Source: Streptomyces qinglanensis (GTDB lineage: Bacteria > Actinomycetota > Actinomycetes > Streptomycetales > Streptomycetaceae). Taken from it: a DNA stretch of 64,000 nt. Positions 26,038-34,861 of this stretch are shown here, piece after piece (the first letter of the stretch is position 1; each line of letters starts with the position of its first letter). The notes below the pieces were generated by a model that searched no databases, was not told where the DNA came from, and was given only the letters and a program-made list of their open reading frames with translations. Location: contig NZ_FOGO01000014.1 of the NCBI RefSeq assembly GCF_900111245.1, positions 1 to 64,000 of the forward strand. Reading direction: 5' to 3'. The translations under genes and the position numbers were made by a program.

Positions 26038-28716
26038 TCAGCTCTCCGCCACCTCCGCGACGCCGGTGATGCGGTGCAGGGGGTAGGTGCGGACCTCCTC
26101 CGCGGTGTGGTCGTAGCCGGTGACGAAGCCGCCCTCGACCTTCACGGGGGCGATGACGCGCTGCGAGGCGGCGCCGTCGGCGTTGACGTAGCCGATCCAC
26201 ACCGGTGTGCCGGAGAGGGTGGCGGACTGCATCGTGGCGAGGGTCTCGGCCATGACGGTGCGCGGCGGGCCGCCCTCGGGGGGTGCGGCGGCGGGGGCCT
26301 TCGGTTTGTGGGTCAGGGTGGCGGCGTGGTCGCCGGCCCGGATGGCGCGGACGGCGGCCGCCAGCAGCGACCCGTCGGGCGGGGGCGGGCCCTCCGGCAC
26401 CGGCTCGGGCGGGGTGCGGGGCGGTGCGCGGTGCGCGTCCGGGCGCGCCAGCAGCACATCGCCCTCGGCGGACTCGGCCGCGGGTGCGTATCCGGCCTCC
26501 CGCAGTTTGGCCAGGAGCTGGTCCGGCGGCGCGGGCGAGGCCAGCACCGTGGGGGCGAGCCGGCGCAGCCGCAGTGGTGCCGAGCGGCGGTCGGCGAGGA
26601 GTTCGGTGAGCAGGGCGTCGTCGTCGCAGCGCACGTACGAGGAGGCGGCCCCCACCCGGACCTGTCCGTGGCGGCGGGCCACGTCGTCGACCAGGTAGGT
26701 CAGCGGCTGCGGCACCGGCGTACTGGAGTGCTCGGCCAGGAAGGCGTGCAGGTCGGCGGCGGTCCGCCCGGTGTCCAGGGCGCGGCGCACCGAACCGGGC
26801 GTGAAGCGGTAGACCGTGGCGCCGCCCTTGGACTCCACGTCCGCCAGCACGGCCAGGAACGCCGCGAGCTCGCGCTCCAGCGGCCCCGGTGCCACGGCGG
26901 TCAGGTCCGCCTGCAGCAGGACTTCGGTCAGGGGTTCGGGGAGGTGCGGGGCGAGCTTCGCGGCGACGGCCCGCACGGCCTCGCCGGTGGCCCCGGGAGC
27001 TCGGTGCGCTGCCCCGCCGTCCTGCTCCGCGACCAGCAGGGGGCGTACGTAGGAGGCGAGGGCGCCCCGGCCGGTCACCCCCAAGGTCTCCGCCTCGTCC
27101 AGGGCCCAGTCCAGCAGCCGGGACCGCAACTGCCGTCCACCGTCGGCTTCGCCCGCTCCGGCTGCCGCGCCCGAAGGCTGTCCCGGCTGCTGTGTCGGCT
27201 GCTGTCCCGGTGGCTGTCCGGCGGGCTGGGCCGCTCGGGCCGCCGCCCGGTTGCCGAGCAGGGGGCGTTCCCAGCACAGCCGGTCGCGCAGCGTGTCCCG
27301 GTCCGGGGCCGAACCGGGCGCCAGTCCGGCGAGCCGGGCGAGGGCGCGCTGCCGCACCTCGGGTGCCGGGCCGCGGTCCAGTCCGGGGCCCAGCGGCGCC
27401 AGGTTCCGGCCCCGCGGGTCCCGCTCGCCCACCAGCCCGGCCGTGCGGGTGGCCGCGTACCAGGCCGCGGCGAGCGCCGCCCACCGCTCGGCGGGCGCGG
27501 CGCGGAGCCAGTCGTCGTAGGCAGGGGTCGGCGCGTACACCTCGTCGGCCTCGCCGTCCGAGGCCACCAGCCCCGCCACGTACGCCAGCTCGATCCAGCC
27601 CGCGGCGGCCGGTTCGGACACATCCAGCGCGGCGGCGGTCCGCTTCAGGTCGCGGACGCCCAGTCCGCCCGCGCGCAGCACCGGCGGCGGCTCCGCCTCC
27701 CAGAGCCCCAGCAGCTCCTCGACGGCCGCCACCGCCGCCATCGCCTGCCCGGCCGCCGTGGCGTCCACGGTCGCCGGCTCGTAGCTGCGGGCCGGCGCGA
27801 CCTGCGGCGCGGTCGGCTCCAGCACCCGGTGCGCCCGGCCGCCGCGCAGGTGCAGAGCGACCTCCCGCGGCAGGACGACACTGCCGGGCGCGCCGGGGCC
27901 GCCGCCCGGCTCGGCGCCGGTCGGCACCAGCAGGGCGCGGTCCAGCAGCCAGCGGACCGCCGGTGGCGGTGCCTCCAGGTCGACCGTGCCGTAGGGCGGC
28001 CCCCACTCCAGCTTCCGCAGCACCGCCTCGGCCCCCGCGGGGGCCGAGGCGAGCAGTTCCGCCATCCGGCCGGGGTCGTCGAACAGCGCCGTCAGCGCGG
28101 CCAGCGCGCTGACCGGGTCGTGTGTCCCCGCCAGTCCCGCCGCGGCCAGCATCTCCTGCAGCCGGGACGGTGCGGGCTTGGCCGGTCCGGCCGCCGCCAC
28201 CGCCTCCGCGAGCGTGGGTCCCAGGCCGGTGGGCGAGGGCGAGGTGAGCAGTTCCCGCGCGGTGCGGACGAGCCGCGGCCGCTCCGGAGGGCCCCACACC
28301 AGGGCGCGGGCCCGCAGCTCGGCGAGCGCCGGGCGCAGCCGCGCGGCCGCCTCCGCACCGGGGAGCAGCCGGGCCAGCGGCGCCTCGGCCGCGGCCGCGC
28401 CCTCCCGGGGCACCGCCCCGTGCGGCGGGGGAGCGCCGGGAGCTACCGCCAGCGCTTCGGCCGTCTGCAGCGTGAACCGGTCCAGGTGCTCCAGCGCGCG
28501 GACGACGGAGGCGCGGGTGCCCGCCCGGGTGGCGAGCTGGGTGAGGTCGCCCGGAACGGGGGAGAGGAGGTCGGGGCGGGCACGCAGCAGCGCGGCGAGC
28601 GCGCTGTCGTCCCGTGCGCGGAGGTCCTCCGCGAGGGTGCGGGGCCCGGACGACGCTGACGCTCCCGGAGCCGCGTCCGGCTGTGAGGAAGAGCCCCCGT
28701 TGTGCTCACTGCTCAT
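26038..28716 (-). CDS. Helicase-associated protein (Helicase_C_3 / WYL-like), XPB partner
   Basis: The 892-residue protein belongs to the actinobacterial family annotated 'helicase-associated' or 'helicase C-terminal domain' (XPB/Ssl2-like N-terminal part), although no Walker motif is present. The N-terminal half is helical ('LRARPDLLSPVPGDLTQLATRAG', 'VVRALEHLDRFTLQ'), the middle has 'FTPGSVRRALDTGRTAADLHAFL', and the last ~60 residues are WYL-like ('VWIGYVNADGAASQRVIAPVKVE', 'YPLHRITGVAEV'). It is transcribed toward XPB and probably works with it on DNA. GGGGAGG abuts the ATG with no spacer, so the start is uncertain; an in-frame GTG lies 9 nt upstream. Confidence 0.82.
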   Translation of the reverse strand: MSSEHNGGSSSQPDAAPGASASSGPRTLAEDLRARDDSALAALLRARPDLLSPVPGDLTQLATRAGTRASVVRALEHLDRFTLQTAEALAVAPGAPPPHGAVPREGAAAAEAPLARLLPGAEAAARLRPALAELRARALVWGPPERPRLVRTARELLTSPSPTGLGPTLAEAVAAAGPAKPAPSRLQEMLAAAGLAGTHDPVSALAALTALFDDPGRMAELLASAPAGAEAVLRKLEWGPPYGTVDLEAPPPAVRWLLDRALLVPTGAEPGGGPGAPGSVVLPREVALHLRGGRAHRVLEPTAPQVAPARSYEPATVDATAAGQAMAAVAAVEELLGLWEAEPPPVLRAGGLGVRDLKRTAAALDVSEPAAAGWIELAYVAGLVASDGEADEVYAPTPAYDDWLRAAPAERWAALAAAWYAATRTAGLVGERDPRGRNLAPLGPGLDRGPAPEVRQRALARLAGLAPGSAPDRDTLRDRLCWERPLLGNRAAARAAQPAGQPPGQQPTQQPGQPSGAAAGAGEADGGRQLRSRLLDWALDEAETLGVTGRGALASYVRPLLVAEQDGGAAHRAPGATGEAVRAVAAKLAPHLPEPLTEVLLQADLTAVAPGPLERELAAFLAVLADVESKGGATVYRFTPGSVRRALDTGRTAADLHAFLAEHSSTPVPQPLTYLVDDVARRHGQVRVGAASSYVRCDDDALLTELLADRRSAPLRLRRLAPTVLASPAPPDQLLAKLREAGYAPAAESAEGDVLLARPDAHRAPPRTPPEPVPEGPPPPDGSLLAAAVRAIRAGDHAATLTHKPKAPAAAPPEGGPPRTVMAETLATMQSATLSGTPVWIGYVNADGAASQRVIAPVKVEGGFVTGYDHTAEEVRTYPLHRITGVAEVAES

Positions 28717-29065
28717 CCTCCCCACGGTAGCGGCACGCGGCGGCACCCCCGCCCCGAGCGCCCGTCGGCCCTCCGCCTCGGAGCGTCCCTCGCCGTCGGC
28801 CCGGGCGGGTCCCTTCGCGGGTCGGCCCCGGCGGGCCGAAGGGCGCCGGGGTGCCCGGGGCGCTTCGCGGGTGCTGCCAGGTGGGCACCGCTGCGCGGGT
28901 GCGGGCCCGCGGGCGTCCGGAGACGGCGTCCTCGGGCCGGACCGGGACGTTCCGCCGAACGGCGGGCGCCGCACCGGCCGGTACTCCCTTCCGGGCGGGT
29001 TTGCGCGGTACCGTCTGTGCGGAGGGCTGGAAGGGCTTGAAGGGCTAGTGGGCTGCGGGGACTTG
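28717..29065. other. Divergent promoter region, no gene
   Basis: The 349-nt gap between the helicase-associated gene and the HAAS-type gene contains GC-rich inverted-repeat material and a possible -10 box TACCGT (29009-29014) reading rightward, followed by repeated GAAGGGCT elements (about 29030-29047). No gene is supported. Confidence 0.45.
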
Positions 29066-30148
29066 GTGGGGATCGAGAGCGATCGGCTTGTCTTCGACTA
29101 TCTGAGCCGGGTCGGCGACCTGGCGCACAGTACGCGGATGACCGCTGCCGAACGGGCCAAGCTCGTCGGCGGGTTGCGCGGCGAGATCGACCGGGCGCGG
29201 GCCGCGGAAGGCGGCGCGGTGACCAAGGCCGCCGTGCGGAAGATCCTGGACCGGTTCGGTCGCCCCGAGGACGTGGTGGCCTCGGCGAGCGGCGGTGAGG
29301 TCCCCCGGCGCGCAGCGCCGACGCCGTCCGAGGCGGCGGCGGACGGCGGGAGCGGTGCGGGCCCGCAGGTGCCGCGGACCTCCGGAGCGGAGCGGTCGGC
29401 GCCGTCCCTGCCCGCCCAGCGCACCGGCGGCGGAACCCCCACCGCCGCCTTCGGCGCCTCCTCGCCGCACCTGGCGAGCCTCGACGAGTTGGGCCCCGAG
29501 GACTCCGACCCCGACTGGTGGCGGGTCGACCCCAGTCCGTTCGGCACCGGCCCCGGCGGCACCAACGCCGTGGCGGCCGGGGAACCGGTGCCGGGCTTCG
29601 TGGGCGGGATCGAACTGCCGGAGGTCCTCAAGCCCCCGCCGGGGGACGCCCCGGAGGCGCCGGGCGCGCCCGCGCCGGCCGGGCAGGTCCCGGTGGCCCC
29701 GCAGGGGGCTCCGCCCGCCGAGCCGGCTCCGGCGACGGCCCCCGGGCTGGGCGCGGCCGTGCTGCTGCGGCGGCGGCTGCGCGGCAAGGGCGGCGGCGCC
29801 GGGCGGGGCGGCGTGGTCGAGTGGGCCGCCGTGGTGCTGCTGGTGGCCGGCGCCGTGGTCGGTTCCCTCGTCCCGCTGGCACTGGGATGGCTGGCTGCCT
29901 GGTGGTCGCCCAAGCTGAGCAGCAACGAGGGCAAGTGGGCGGCCCTGGGCATGCCCGGCCTGGTGGTGGCAGGTACGGGGGTGTGGTTGTGGGGCCGGGC
30001 GGACGGCCGGTGGGGCGAACCGCTCGCCGAGGGCAGCGAGGCCCTGAGCGGAGCGATCGGTGACGCCTTTCCGGTGCTGCTGCGCCTGGCTGCGGTCGCC
30101 AGTGCCCTCTACCTGGTGTGGCGCTCCCGGCGGTCGGCACCGGAGTGA
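29066..30148 (+). CDS. Membrane protein with N-terminal HAAS-like signalling domain
   Basis: The 360-residue product has an N-terminal ~75-residue helical domain ('RLVFDYLSRVGDLAHSTRMTAAERAKLVGGLRGEIDRAR', 'VRKILDRFGRPEDVVA') that matches the HAAS/DUF1700 type found at the N-termini of membrane-associated signalling proteins. It is followed by a long Pro/Gly/Ala-rich cytoplasmic linker (80-235) and three or four C-terminal membrane helices ('WAAVVLLVAGAVVGSLVPLALGW', 'LGMPGLVVAGTGVWLW', 'VLLRLAAVASALYLVW'). GTG at 29066 is assumed; GTG at 29048 is equally possible. No padR-type regulator, the usual HAAS partner, is adjacent. Function is unknown. Confidence 0.75.
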   Translation: MGIESDRLVFDYLSRVGDLAHSTRMTAAERAKLVGGLRGEIDRARAAEGGAVTKAAVRKILDRFGRPEDVVASASGGEVPRRAAPTPSEAAADGGSGAGPQVPRTSGAERSAPSLPAQRTGGGTPTAAFGASSPHLASLDELGPEDSDPDWWRVDPSPFGTGPGGTNAVAAGEPVPGFVGGIELPEVLKPPPGDAPEAPGAPAPAGQVPVAPQGAPPAEPAPATAPGLGAAVLLRRRLRGKGGGAGRGGVVEWAAVVLLVAGAVVGSLVPLALGWLAAWWSPKLSSNEGKWAALGMPGLVVAGTGVWLWGRADGRWGEPLAEGSEALSGAIGDAFPVLLRLAAVASALYLVWRSRRSAPE

Positions 30149-30245
30149 GAGCCCCGCACGCCGCACGCGTGGGCGCGGACGGCCGAGCCTGCGCGGGACG
30201 GCTGCTCCGCGGCTGAGCAGCCCTGCGCGGAACCGTCGTTCCACG

Positions 30246-30306
30246 GGACGGCTGCTCACCGGACGGCTGCTCACCCGACGGCTGTTGCGCCGGACGGCTG
30301 CTCCGC
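30246..30306. repeat. 15-bp tandem repeat between convergent genes
   Basis: GGACGGCTGCTCACC occurs at 30246-30260 and 30261-30275, with degenerate copies at 30276-30290 and 30292-30306 and looser relatives upstream from about 30195. It lies in the 196-nt gap between two convergent genes. No gene is seen. Confidence 0.65.
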
Positions 30307-30344
30307 GGGCCGGGGCAGCCGCCCGCGAGGTGTCCGCGCGCCGG

Positions 30345-31577
30345 TCAGCCGTCCCTACCGCACAGGGCGTGGTCGACCAGCTTCCGGGTGGCGGCGTTGA
30401 GCCGTTCCTGGTCGGGGAGGCCGCCGTCGCTGGTGATCGAGACGGTGACCGCGCGGCGGCCGTCCTCGGTGACCCCGGTGCGGGTGTAGGAACCGAAGCC
30501 GTCGCCCTCGTGGTGCCGGTAACGTCCCCCGCAGGAGAGCGGGTTGTCGCGCAGGCCGAGGCCGTAGCCGCCCTCGGGCCAGGCGGCGAGGTCCTCGGGG
30601 TCGTCGGTCCGCTCCACCGTCTCCTTCATCTGGGCGAGCCGGTCCCGGGGCAGCAGCTTGCCGGTCATCAGGGCGCGGAAGAAGGTGTCGAGGTCCCGGG
30701 TGGTGCTGATGACGGCGGAGTCGGCACCGTGCTGGAGGCTGTGCTCGGTCACGTCGAGCGGCTTGCCGTCCTTGCCCGGTATCGGCAGGGCGACCCGGGC
30801 GTGCGGGCCGGGCATGAACGGGTTCGCACCGGTGACGCGGGTGCCGCGGAGGCCCAGCGGTGCGATCACGCGGTGTTCGACCTGCTCGCGCCAGGGGAGC
30901 CCGCCCGCCTTCTCGGCGATCAGCCCGGCCAGCAGGTAGTTGGTGTTCGAGTACGCCCAGCGCGGGGTGCCGCCGGGACGCGGGGTGAACAGCGGCCGGT
31001 GGCGCATCGCGACGGCCACGTAGGAGGCCGCCGGGGTGGCGTCGTGACGGTGGGTGTCGAAGTCCCGCAGCGCCCCGGCCAGTTCCGGGTCCTCGACGTA
31101 GTCGTACAGCCCGCTCGTCTGCCGCAGCAGGTCGCGGACCGTGATCCGGGACCCGTCGTTGCCGTTCCCCGCGACCATGCCGGGCAGCCACTTCTCCACC
31201 GTGTCGTCCAGGGACAGCTTCCCCTCGTCGGCGAGCTGGAGCAGGACGACGGAGGTGAAGGTCTTGGTGGTGCTGGCCGCGCGGAAGCGGGCGTTCCACG
31301 GTACGGGTCTGCCGGAACCGGCGCGGGCCCGCACCCTGGTGCGGCCGTCGCGCACCTCGGCCAGCACCTTGACCTTGCCGCCGCCCGCCGTGCGGACGGC
31401 CGCCACGTCCTGCCGCAGCACCTTGCGGCCGGCGCCCGGCCGGTCGCCGCCGTGCCCCCGGTCCGGCCCGTCCCCGGCGCCGGCCGCCCCCGCGTACTGG
31501 GCTCCGGTGAGCCCGACGAGCACCGCCACCGTCAGCGCGGCGGTTCCCCTGCGAGTCGTCCGTGTACGGATGCGCAT
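30345..31577 (-). CDS. Secreted class C serine hydrolase / D,D-peptidase-like
   Basis: The 410-residue protein has a signal peptide ('RRGTAALTVAVLVGLTGAQYAGAA') and the three penicillin-binding-fold motifs: S102-T-T-K105 (SxxK), Y209-S-N211 (YxN) and 'HEG' near residue 358. It resembles Streptomyces D-alanyl-D-alanine carboxypeptidase/beta-lactamase-family proteins that act outside the membrane on peptidoglycan or small esters and amides. ATG at 31577 is supported by the signal peptide. The exact substrate is unknown. It is convergent with the HAAS-type gene. Confidence 0.87.
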   Translation of the reverse strand: MRIRTRTTRRGTAALTVAVLVGLTGAQYAGAAGAGDGPDRGHGGDRPGAGRKVLRQDVAAVRTAGGGKVKVLAEVRDGRTRVRARAGSGRPVPWNARFRAASTTKTFTSVVLLQLADEGKLSLDDTVEKWLPGMVAGNGNDGSRITVRDLLRQTSGLYDYVEDPELAGALRDFDTHRHDATPAASYVAVAMRHRPLFTPRPGGTPRWAYSNTNYLLAGLIAEKAGGLPWREQVEHRVIAPLGLRGTRVTGANPFMPGPHARVALPIPGKDGKPLDVTEHSLQHGADSAVISTTRDLDTFFRALMTGKLLPRDRLAQMKETVERTDDPEDLAAWPEGGYGLGLRDNPLSCGGRYRHHEGDGFGSYTRTGVTEDGRRAVTVSITSDGGLPDQERLNAATRKLVDHALCGRDG

Positions 31578-31785
31578 CGTCCGTCCCCCTTGTCCTGCGG
31601 CCGCCCGAGTCGGCCGCCGGGCGGGTCCGTCGCCCGCCCGGAGATCAGGCAACCAGCGGGGGAGGCGGCGTACGAGGGCGCTGGGACCCGGCCGCGGGGT
31701 GGTGCCGGCACCACCCCGGCCGCCCGCGGGGGCGTTCCGGCGGCGGGGCGGTCCGCGGTGCGGGGACGTGTGCGCGGTGGGCCGT

Positions 31786-32355
31786 TCAGCGGCGTCGGCC
31801 GACGAGGGACGCCATCCCGAAGGTGCCGCCCCCGGCGGCGGCGAGCCCGAGCAGTGCGATGCCGCCCTTGAGGCCCTTCCACCAGAACTCGGCCGGGGCA
31901 CCGGGCTCGTTCTCCATCATCGACTCGAACACCTCGCTGCCGCCCGCGTTGAGGATCACGAACACGAAGCCGTTGGTGGTGCCCAGGAAGACCGCGGCCA
32001 TGGCGAACAGGGAGGGGACCACGTACGCGGCGGGGTTGGGCCCGCCCACCTTGCCGGCCACGCCGCCCACGAGCAGGGCGAGCGCCAGCGCGAAGACCAC
32101 GTACATGATCCGCAGCCCGACCTTCGAGAGGTCCTCGTAGCTGGCGAGGAGCAGGACGGCGAACACCGTCGCCCCGGCGCCGGAGATGAGCCAGCCGAAC
32201 AGGAACGCCTTGACCCCGCTGCCGCGGCGCTGCGGCGGGAAGCCGGGCCCGCCGGGGTGGTACGGATAGCCGGGCTGCATGGGCTGCATCGGCTGCATGG
32301 ACGGCGCGGGCGGCATCGGCTGCATCGGCTGTTGCGGCGGCCAGGGCTGACTCAT
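31786..32355 (-). CDS. Four-helix membrane protein with PMQ-rich N-terminus
   Basis: The 189-residue protein starts 'MSQPWPPQQPMQPMPP' with repeated QPM units, a proline-rich cytoplasmic tail common in Streptomyces membrane proteins. Four hydrophobic segments follow ('FLFGWLISGAGATVFAVLLLA', 'IMYVVFALALALLVGGVAG', 'VPSLFAMAAVFLGTTNGF', 'GGIALLGLAAAGGGTFGMA'), ending in RRR. I do not recognise a functional family. It is divergent from a lipoprotein gene, with a 265-nt shared promoter region. Confidence 0.72.
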   Translation of the reverse strand: MSQPWPPQQPMQPMPPAPSMQPMQPMQPGYPYHPGGPGFPPQRRGSGVKAFLFGWLISGAGATVFAVLLLASYEDLSKVGLRIMYVVFALALALLVGGVAGKVGGPNPAAYVVPSLFAMAAVFLGTTNGFVFVILNAGGSEVFESMMENEPGAPAEFWWKGLKGGIALLGLAAAGGGTFGMASLVGRRR

Positions 32356-32573
32356 CGTTCCCCCGTGTGTGAAGCGTCGGCCGAGGTGCGCGAAGCGGCG
32401 TCGGCCGAGCTGAGCTCTGAGCGCCCAAAATACCCAAGGCGCCCGGGCGCGGAAGTCCCTGGGCGGCAGGAGAGTCCGAGGCGTTCCCCGTCGGTTACTC
32501 TTCCGCTCCAGTGCACCGAGACTGTCATGAACCCGCAACGGACACGACGTCAGCACGGTCTTCAGTACAAGCT

Positions 32574-32589
32574 TGGACAGGGCTGTCCA
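32574..32589 (+). promoter_or_regulatory. Palindrome TGGACAG-GG-CTGTCCA upstream of the lipoprotein gene
   Basis: Perfect 7-bp inverted repeat with a 2-nt centre, 31 nt before the lipoprotein start. It could be an operator or a leader hairpin. The surrounding divergent region (32356-32620) is more AT-rich than its neighbours. Confidence 0.5.
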
Positions 32590-32620
32590 GTCCACGCGCT
32601 CACGCACACCGGGGGATCAC

Positions 32621-33220
32621 ATGCGCACACGCCGCGCCATCGGCGCCGCCAGTCTCGTCCTCGCCAGTACGGCCGTCCTCGCGGGCTGCGCCGACGACCC
32701 GAAGGACAAGGCGTTCGGCGGCCTGGGGGATCTGGACGACATGCCGTCGGCACCGTCCGCGCCCTCGTTCCCCTCGCCCTCCGACAGCCCCGGACTCAGC
32801 TCGGGCGGCGGCTACAGCGGAGGTTCCGGCAGCGGGTCCGACTCCGGTGGCCTGACCGGCGGCAGCAGCCCCACGCCCACGGTGTCCGCGCCGCCGACCT
32901 ACAACCCGAGCGCGGTCGGCGAGGTCGACGGCGAGAGCTGCGACTACTCCCGGTCGAGCGGCCGGATCACCTACCAGGTGAAGATCCAGAACGCCTCCGC
33001 GGACCAGGCGTTCCGCTACAGCTTCAGCGTCCGGTTCAAGGTGGGTTCCTCGCCGAGCTCCACGATCGCGACCCGGACCGTCGGCACCGCCTTCAAGACC
33101 GTGACGGTCCGCGGCGGTGCCGACCGCACGGTCTCGGTGCACGCCTCGTACTCCAACAACCAGCGGTTCGTGTACTCCTGCCAGGTCACCACCGCCAGCA
33201 AGTCCCCGACCTCGTCCTGA
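32621..33220 (+). CDS. Lipoprotein with C-terminal beta-sandwich-like domain
   Basis: The 199-residue protein starts with a lipoprotein signal, 'LVLASTAVLAGC', giving a lipidated Cys22. A Ser/Gly/Pro-rich linker (30-105) leads to a ~95-residue domain ('CDYSRSSGRITYQVKIQNAS', 'RFKVGSSPSSTIATRTV', 'TVTVRGGADRTVSVHASYS') with alternating beta residues and two cysteines that may form a disulfide, resembling FxLYD-like extracellular domains. ATG at 32621 follows GGGGGA. The likely location is the outer face of the cell membrane. The function is unknown. Confidence 0.78.
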   Translation: MRTRRAIGAASLVLASTAVLAGCADDPKDKAFGGLGDLDDMPSAPSAPSFPSPSDSPGLSSGGGYSGGSGSGSDSGGLTGGSSPTPTVSAPPTYNPSAVGEVDGESCDYSRSSGRITYQVKIQNASADQAFRYSFSVRFKVGSSPSSTIATRTVGTAFKTVTVRGGADRTVSVHASYSNNQRFVYSCQVTTASKSPTSS

Positions 33221-33312
33221 CCCGTCGGCCGTGAGCCGTCGGCCGTGAGCCGTGACCCGTGACCCGTGACCCGTGCCCCGTCGGCGGCGAGCCGTGAGCC
33301 GTGGGCCCCAGG
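33221..33312. repeat. CCGTGA-type short repeats after the lipoprotein gene
   Basis: Units of the form GTCGGCCGTGAGCC and CCGTGACCCGTGACCC are repeated several times, then drift into GGGCTGCGGACCGCGAGCTGC repeats until about 33365. They fill the gap before the HAD gene. No gene is seen. Confidence 0.55.
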
Positions 33313-33461
33313 GCTGCGGACGGCGAGCTGCGGGCCGTGGGGCTGCGGACCGCGAGCTGCGGGCCGTGCCGGTCGGGTCCGGCCGTGCCCCCACCGGACG
33401 GTCGGACCGGGTACCCCGCGGGCAGGGGCGGGCAGGAGCGCAGAAGCGCGGGCCGGGCACA

Positions 33462-34172
33462 ATGACCGGCATGGATACGCCCGTCCCGCCACCCGCCCCG
33501 GCGCCGCGCACCCGGCCCGGCCCCACCGTGGGCTTCGATCTCGACATGACGCTGATCGACTCCCGCCCCGGTATCCACGCCACCTGGCGGCGGCTGGCGG
33601 CCGAGACGGGCGTACGCATCGACGCGGACCTGGTCGTCACCCGGCTCGGCCCGCCGCTCGCCCAGGAACTGGCGTACTGGTTCCCCGAGGAGGAGATCCC
33701 GGCGATGGCGGCGCGCTACCGGGCGCTCTACCCGGACCACGCCATCGCGCCGACCACCGCGCTGCCGGGCGCCCGCGAAGCGCTCGACGCCGTACGGGCC
33801 GCGGGGGGCCGCACGCTGGTCGTCACCGCCAAGCACCGGCCCAGTGCCGCGCTGCATCTGGACCACCTCGGCCTCGCCCCCGACGTGCTGGTCGGCGAGC
33901 TGTGGGCGGAGGGCAAGGCGGAGGCGCTGACCGCGCACGGGGCCGCCGCCTACGTGGGCGACCACGTGGGCGATGTGCGGGGCGCGCGGACGGCGGGCGC
34001 GCGGTCCGTGGCGGTCGCCACCGGGCCCTGCCCCGAGGCCGAGCTGGCCGCGGCGGGCGCCGATGTGGTGCTGCCGGACCTGACGGCCTTCCCGGCCTGG
34101 CTCGCCGCGTTCACCCGCGGGGAGGCGACCGGCGGCCGACCGCCGCGCCCCTCGGGCGCCGGGCGCCGGTGA
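33462..34172 (+). CDS. HAD-superfamily phosphatase
   Basis: The 236-residue protein has HAD motif I 'GFDLDMTLIDSRPGI' (nucleophile and acid/base Asp), motif II 'LVVTAKHRPSAALHLDHLGL' and motif III/IV 'GDHVGDVRGARTAGARSVAVATG', with a helical cap between I and II, as in phosphoglycolate phosphatase-like enzymes. It probably removes phosphate from a small metabolite. ATG at 33462 or 33471 could be used; neither has a strong ribosome site. The C-terminus is basic and low complexity. Confidence 0.87.
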   Translation: MTGMDTPVPPPAPAPRTRPGPTVGFDLDMTLIDSRPGIHATWRRLAAETGVRIDADLVVTRLGPPLAQELAYWFPEEEIPAMAARYRALYPDHAIAPTTALPGAREALDAVRAAGGRTLVVTAKHRPSAALHLDHLGLAPDVLVGELWAEGKAEALTAHGAAAYVGDHVGDVRGARTAGARSVAVATGPCPEAELAAAGADVVLPDLTAFPAWLAAFTRGEATGGRPPRPSGAGRR

Positions 34173-34323
34173 GGTGACCCCGGCCTGCGGACTGCCGTCG
34201 TCCGGCGGTCGGGCCGGCGTCAGGAGTGCCGGGCGGTGCCGACATGCCCCGCGGAGTCAGCGGTGCAGACATGCCCCGCGGAGTCAGACGTGCCCTGCGG
34301 TGCCGGACGCGTGCCTTGCGGTG

Positions 34324-34560
34324 TCAGACGTGCCCTGCGGCCCGGCGCCGCTGCGCCACCGCGGTGCGTACCACCCCGGCGGCTGCCAGCAGGAACCCGA
34401 GGCCCATCAGCATGCAGACGAAGTACGCGGGTGCCGGGAACGGGTCGGTGCCCAGGAACAGCGGGGCGACCGTGACCAGCGTGGCCAGCGCGCCGACCAG
34501 AAAGACGATTCCGCCGATACGCACGAGAAGATCACCGGCGGTCGGAGTTTCAGTGTTCAC
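34324..34560 (-). CDS. Small two-helix membrane protein
   Basis: Starting from GTG at 34560 the product is 78 residues ('VNTETPTAGDLLVRIGG...') with two hydrophobic helices, 'IGGIVFLVGALATLVTVAPLF' and 'YFVCMLMGLGFLLAAAGVV', and a basic C-terminus. A longer frame upstream is open but looks non-coding. No ribosome site is evident. It is divergent from the cold-shock gene. The family is unknown; this kind of small membrane protein is common in Streptomyces. Confidence 0.65.
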   Translation of the reverse strand: MNTETPTAGDLLVRIGGIVFLVGALATLVTVAPLFLGTDPFPAPAYFVCMLMGLGFLLAAAGVVRTAVAQRRRAAGHV

Positions 34561-34861
34561 CCACACAGGGTAGGTCCGGGAGCGAGTGCTCACCCAGCGG
34601 GCACTCGGGCCGCCCGGAGCCTTCCCGGCCGGGAGCCACCCGGCGGCACCCCGCCTCCGGTGGCACCTTGCCACGGCGCCCCGGGCCATTAACCTTGGTG
34701 GCGGCGGGTCCTACGGCCCGCCCGACTGCTGTTCCGGGGGATCGGGGGTCGGGTACGGGGAAGATCTCGGGGCGTGGACACCGCCCCGACGCAGCAGGAC
34801 CAGCCAGTTTCCAGCAGCCGCAGCCCGGTGCATCCGGACGAGTACGAGGACGAGGACAGAC
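34561..34861 (+). promoter_or_regulatory. Cold-shock gene promoter and ~160-nt leader
   Basis: TTGCCA (34668-34673) and TAACCT (34690-34695) are spaced by 16 nt and predict a transcription start near 34702, leaving about 160 nt before the GTG at 34862. At the very start of that leader GGCGGG (34703-34708) pairs with CCCGCC (34717-34722). Long structured leaders are typical of cold-shock mRNAs, where they act in temperature control; here that is inferred. The rest of the gap holds no gene. Confidence 0.6.
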
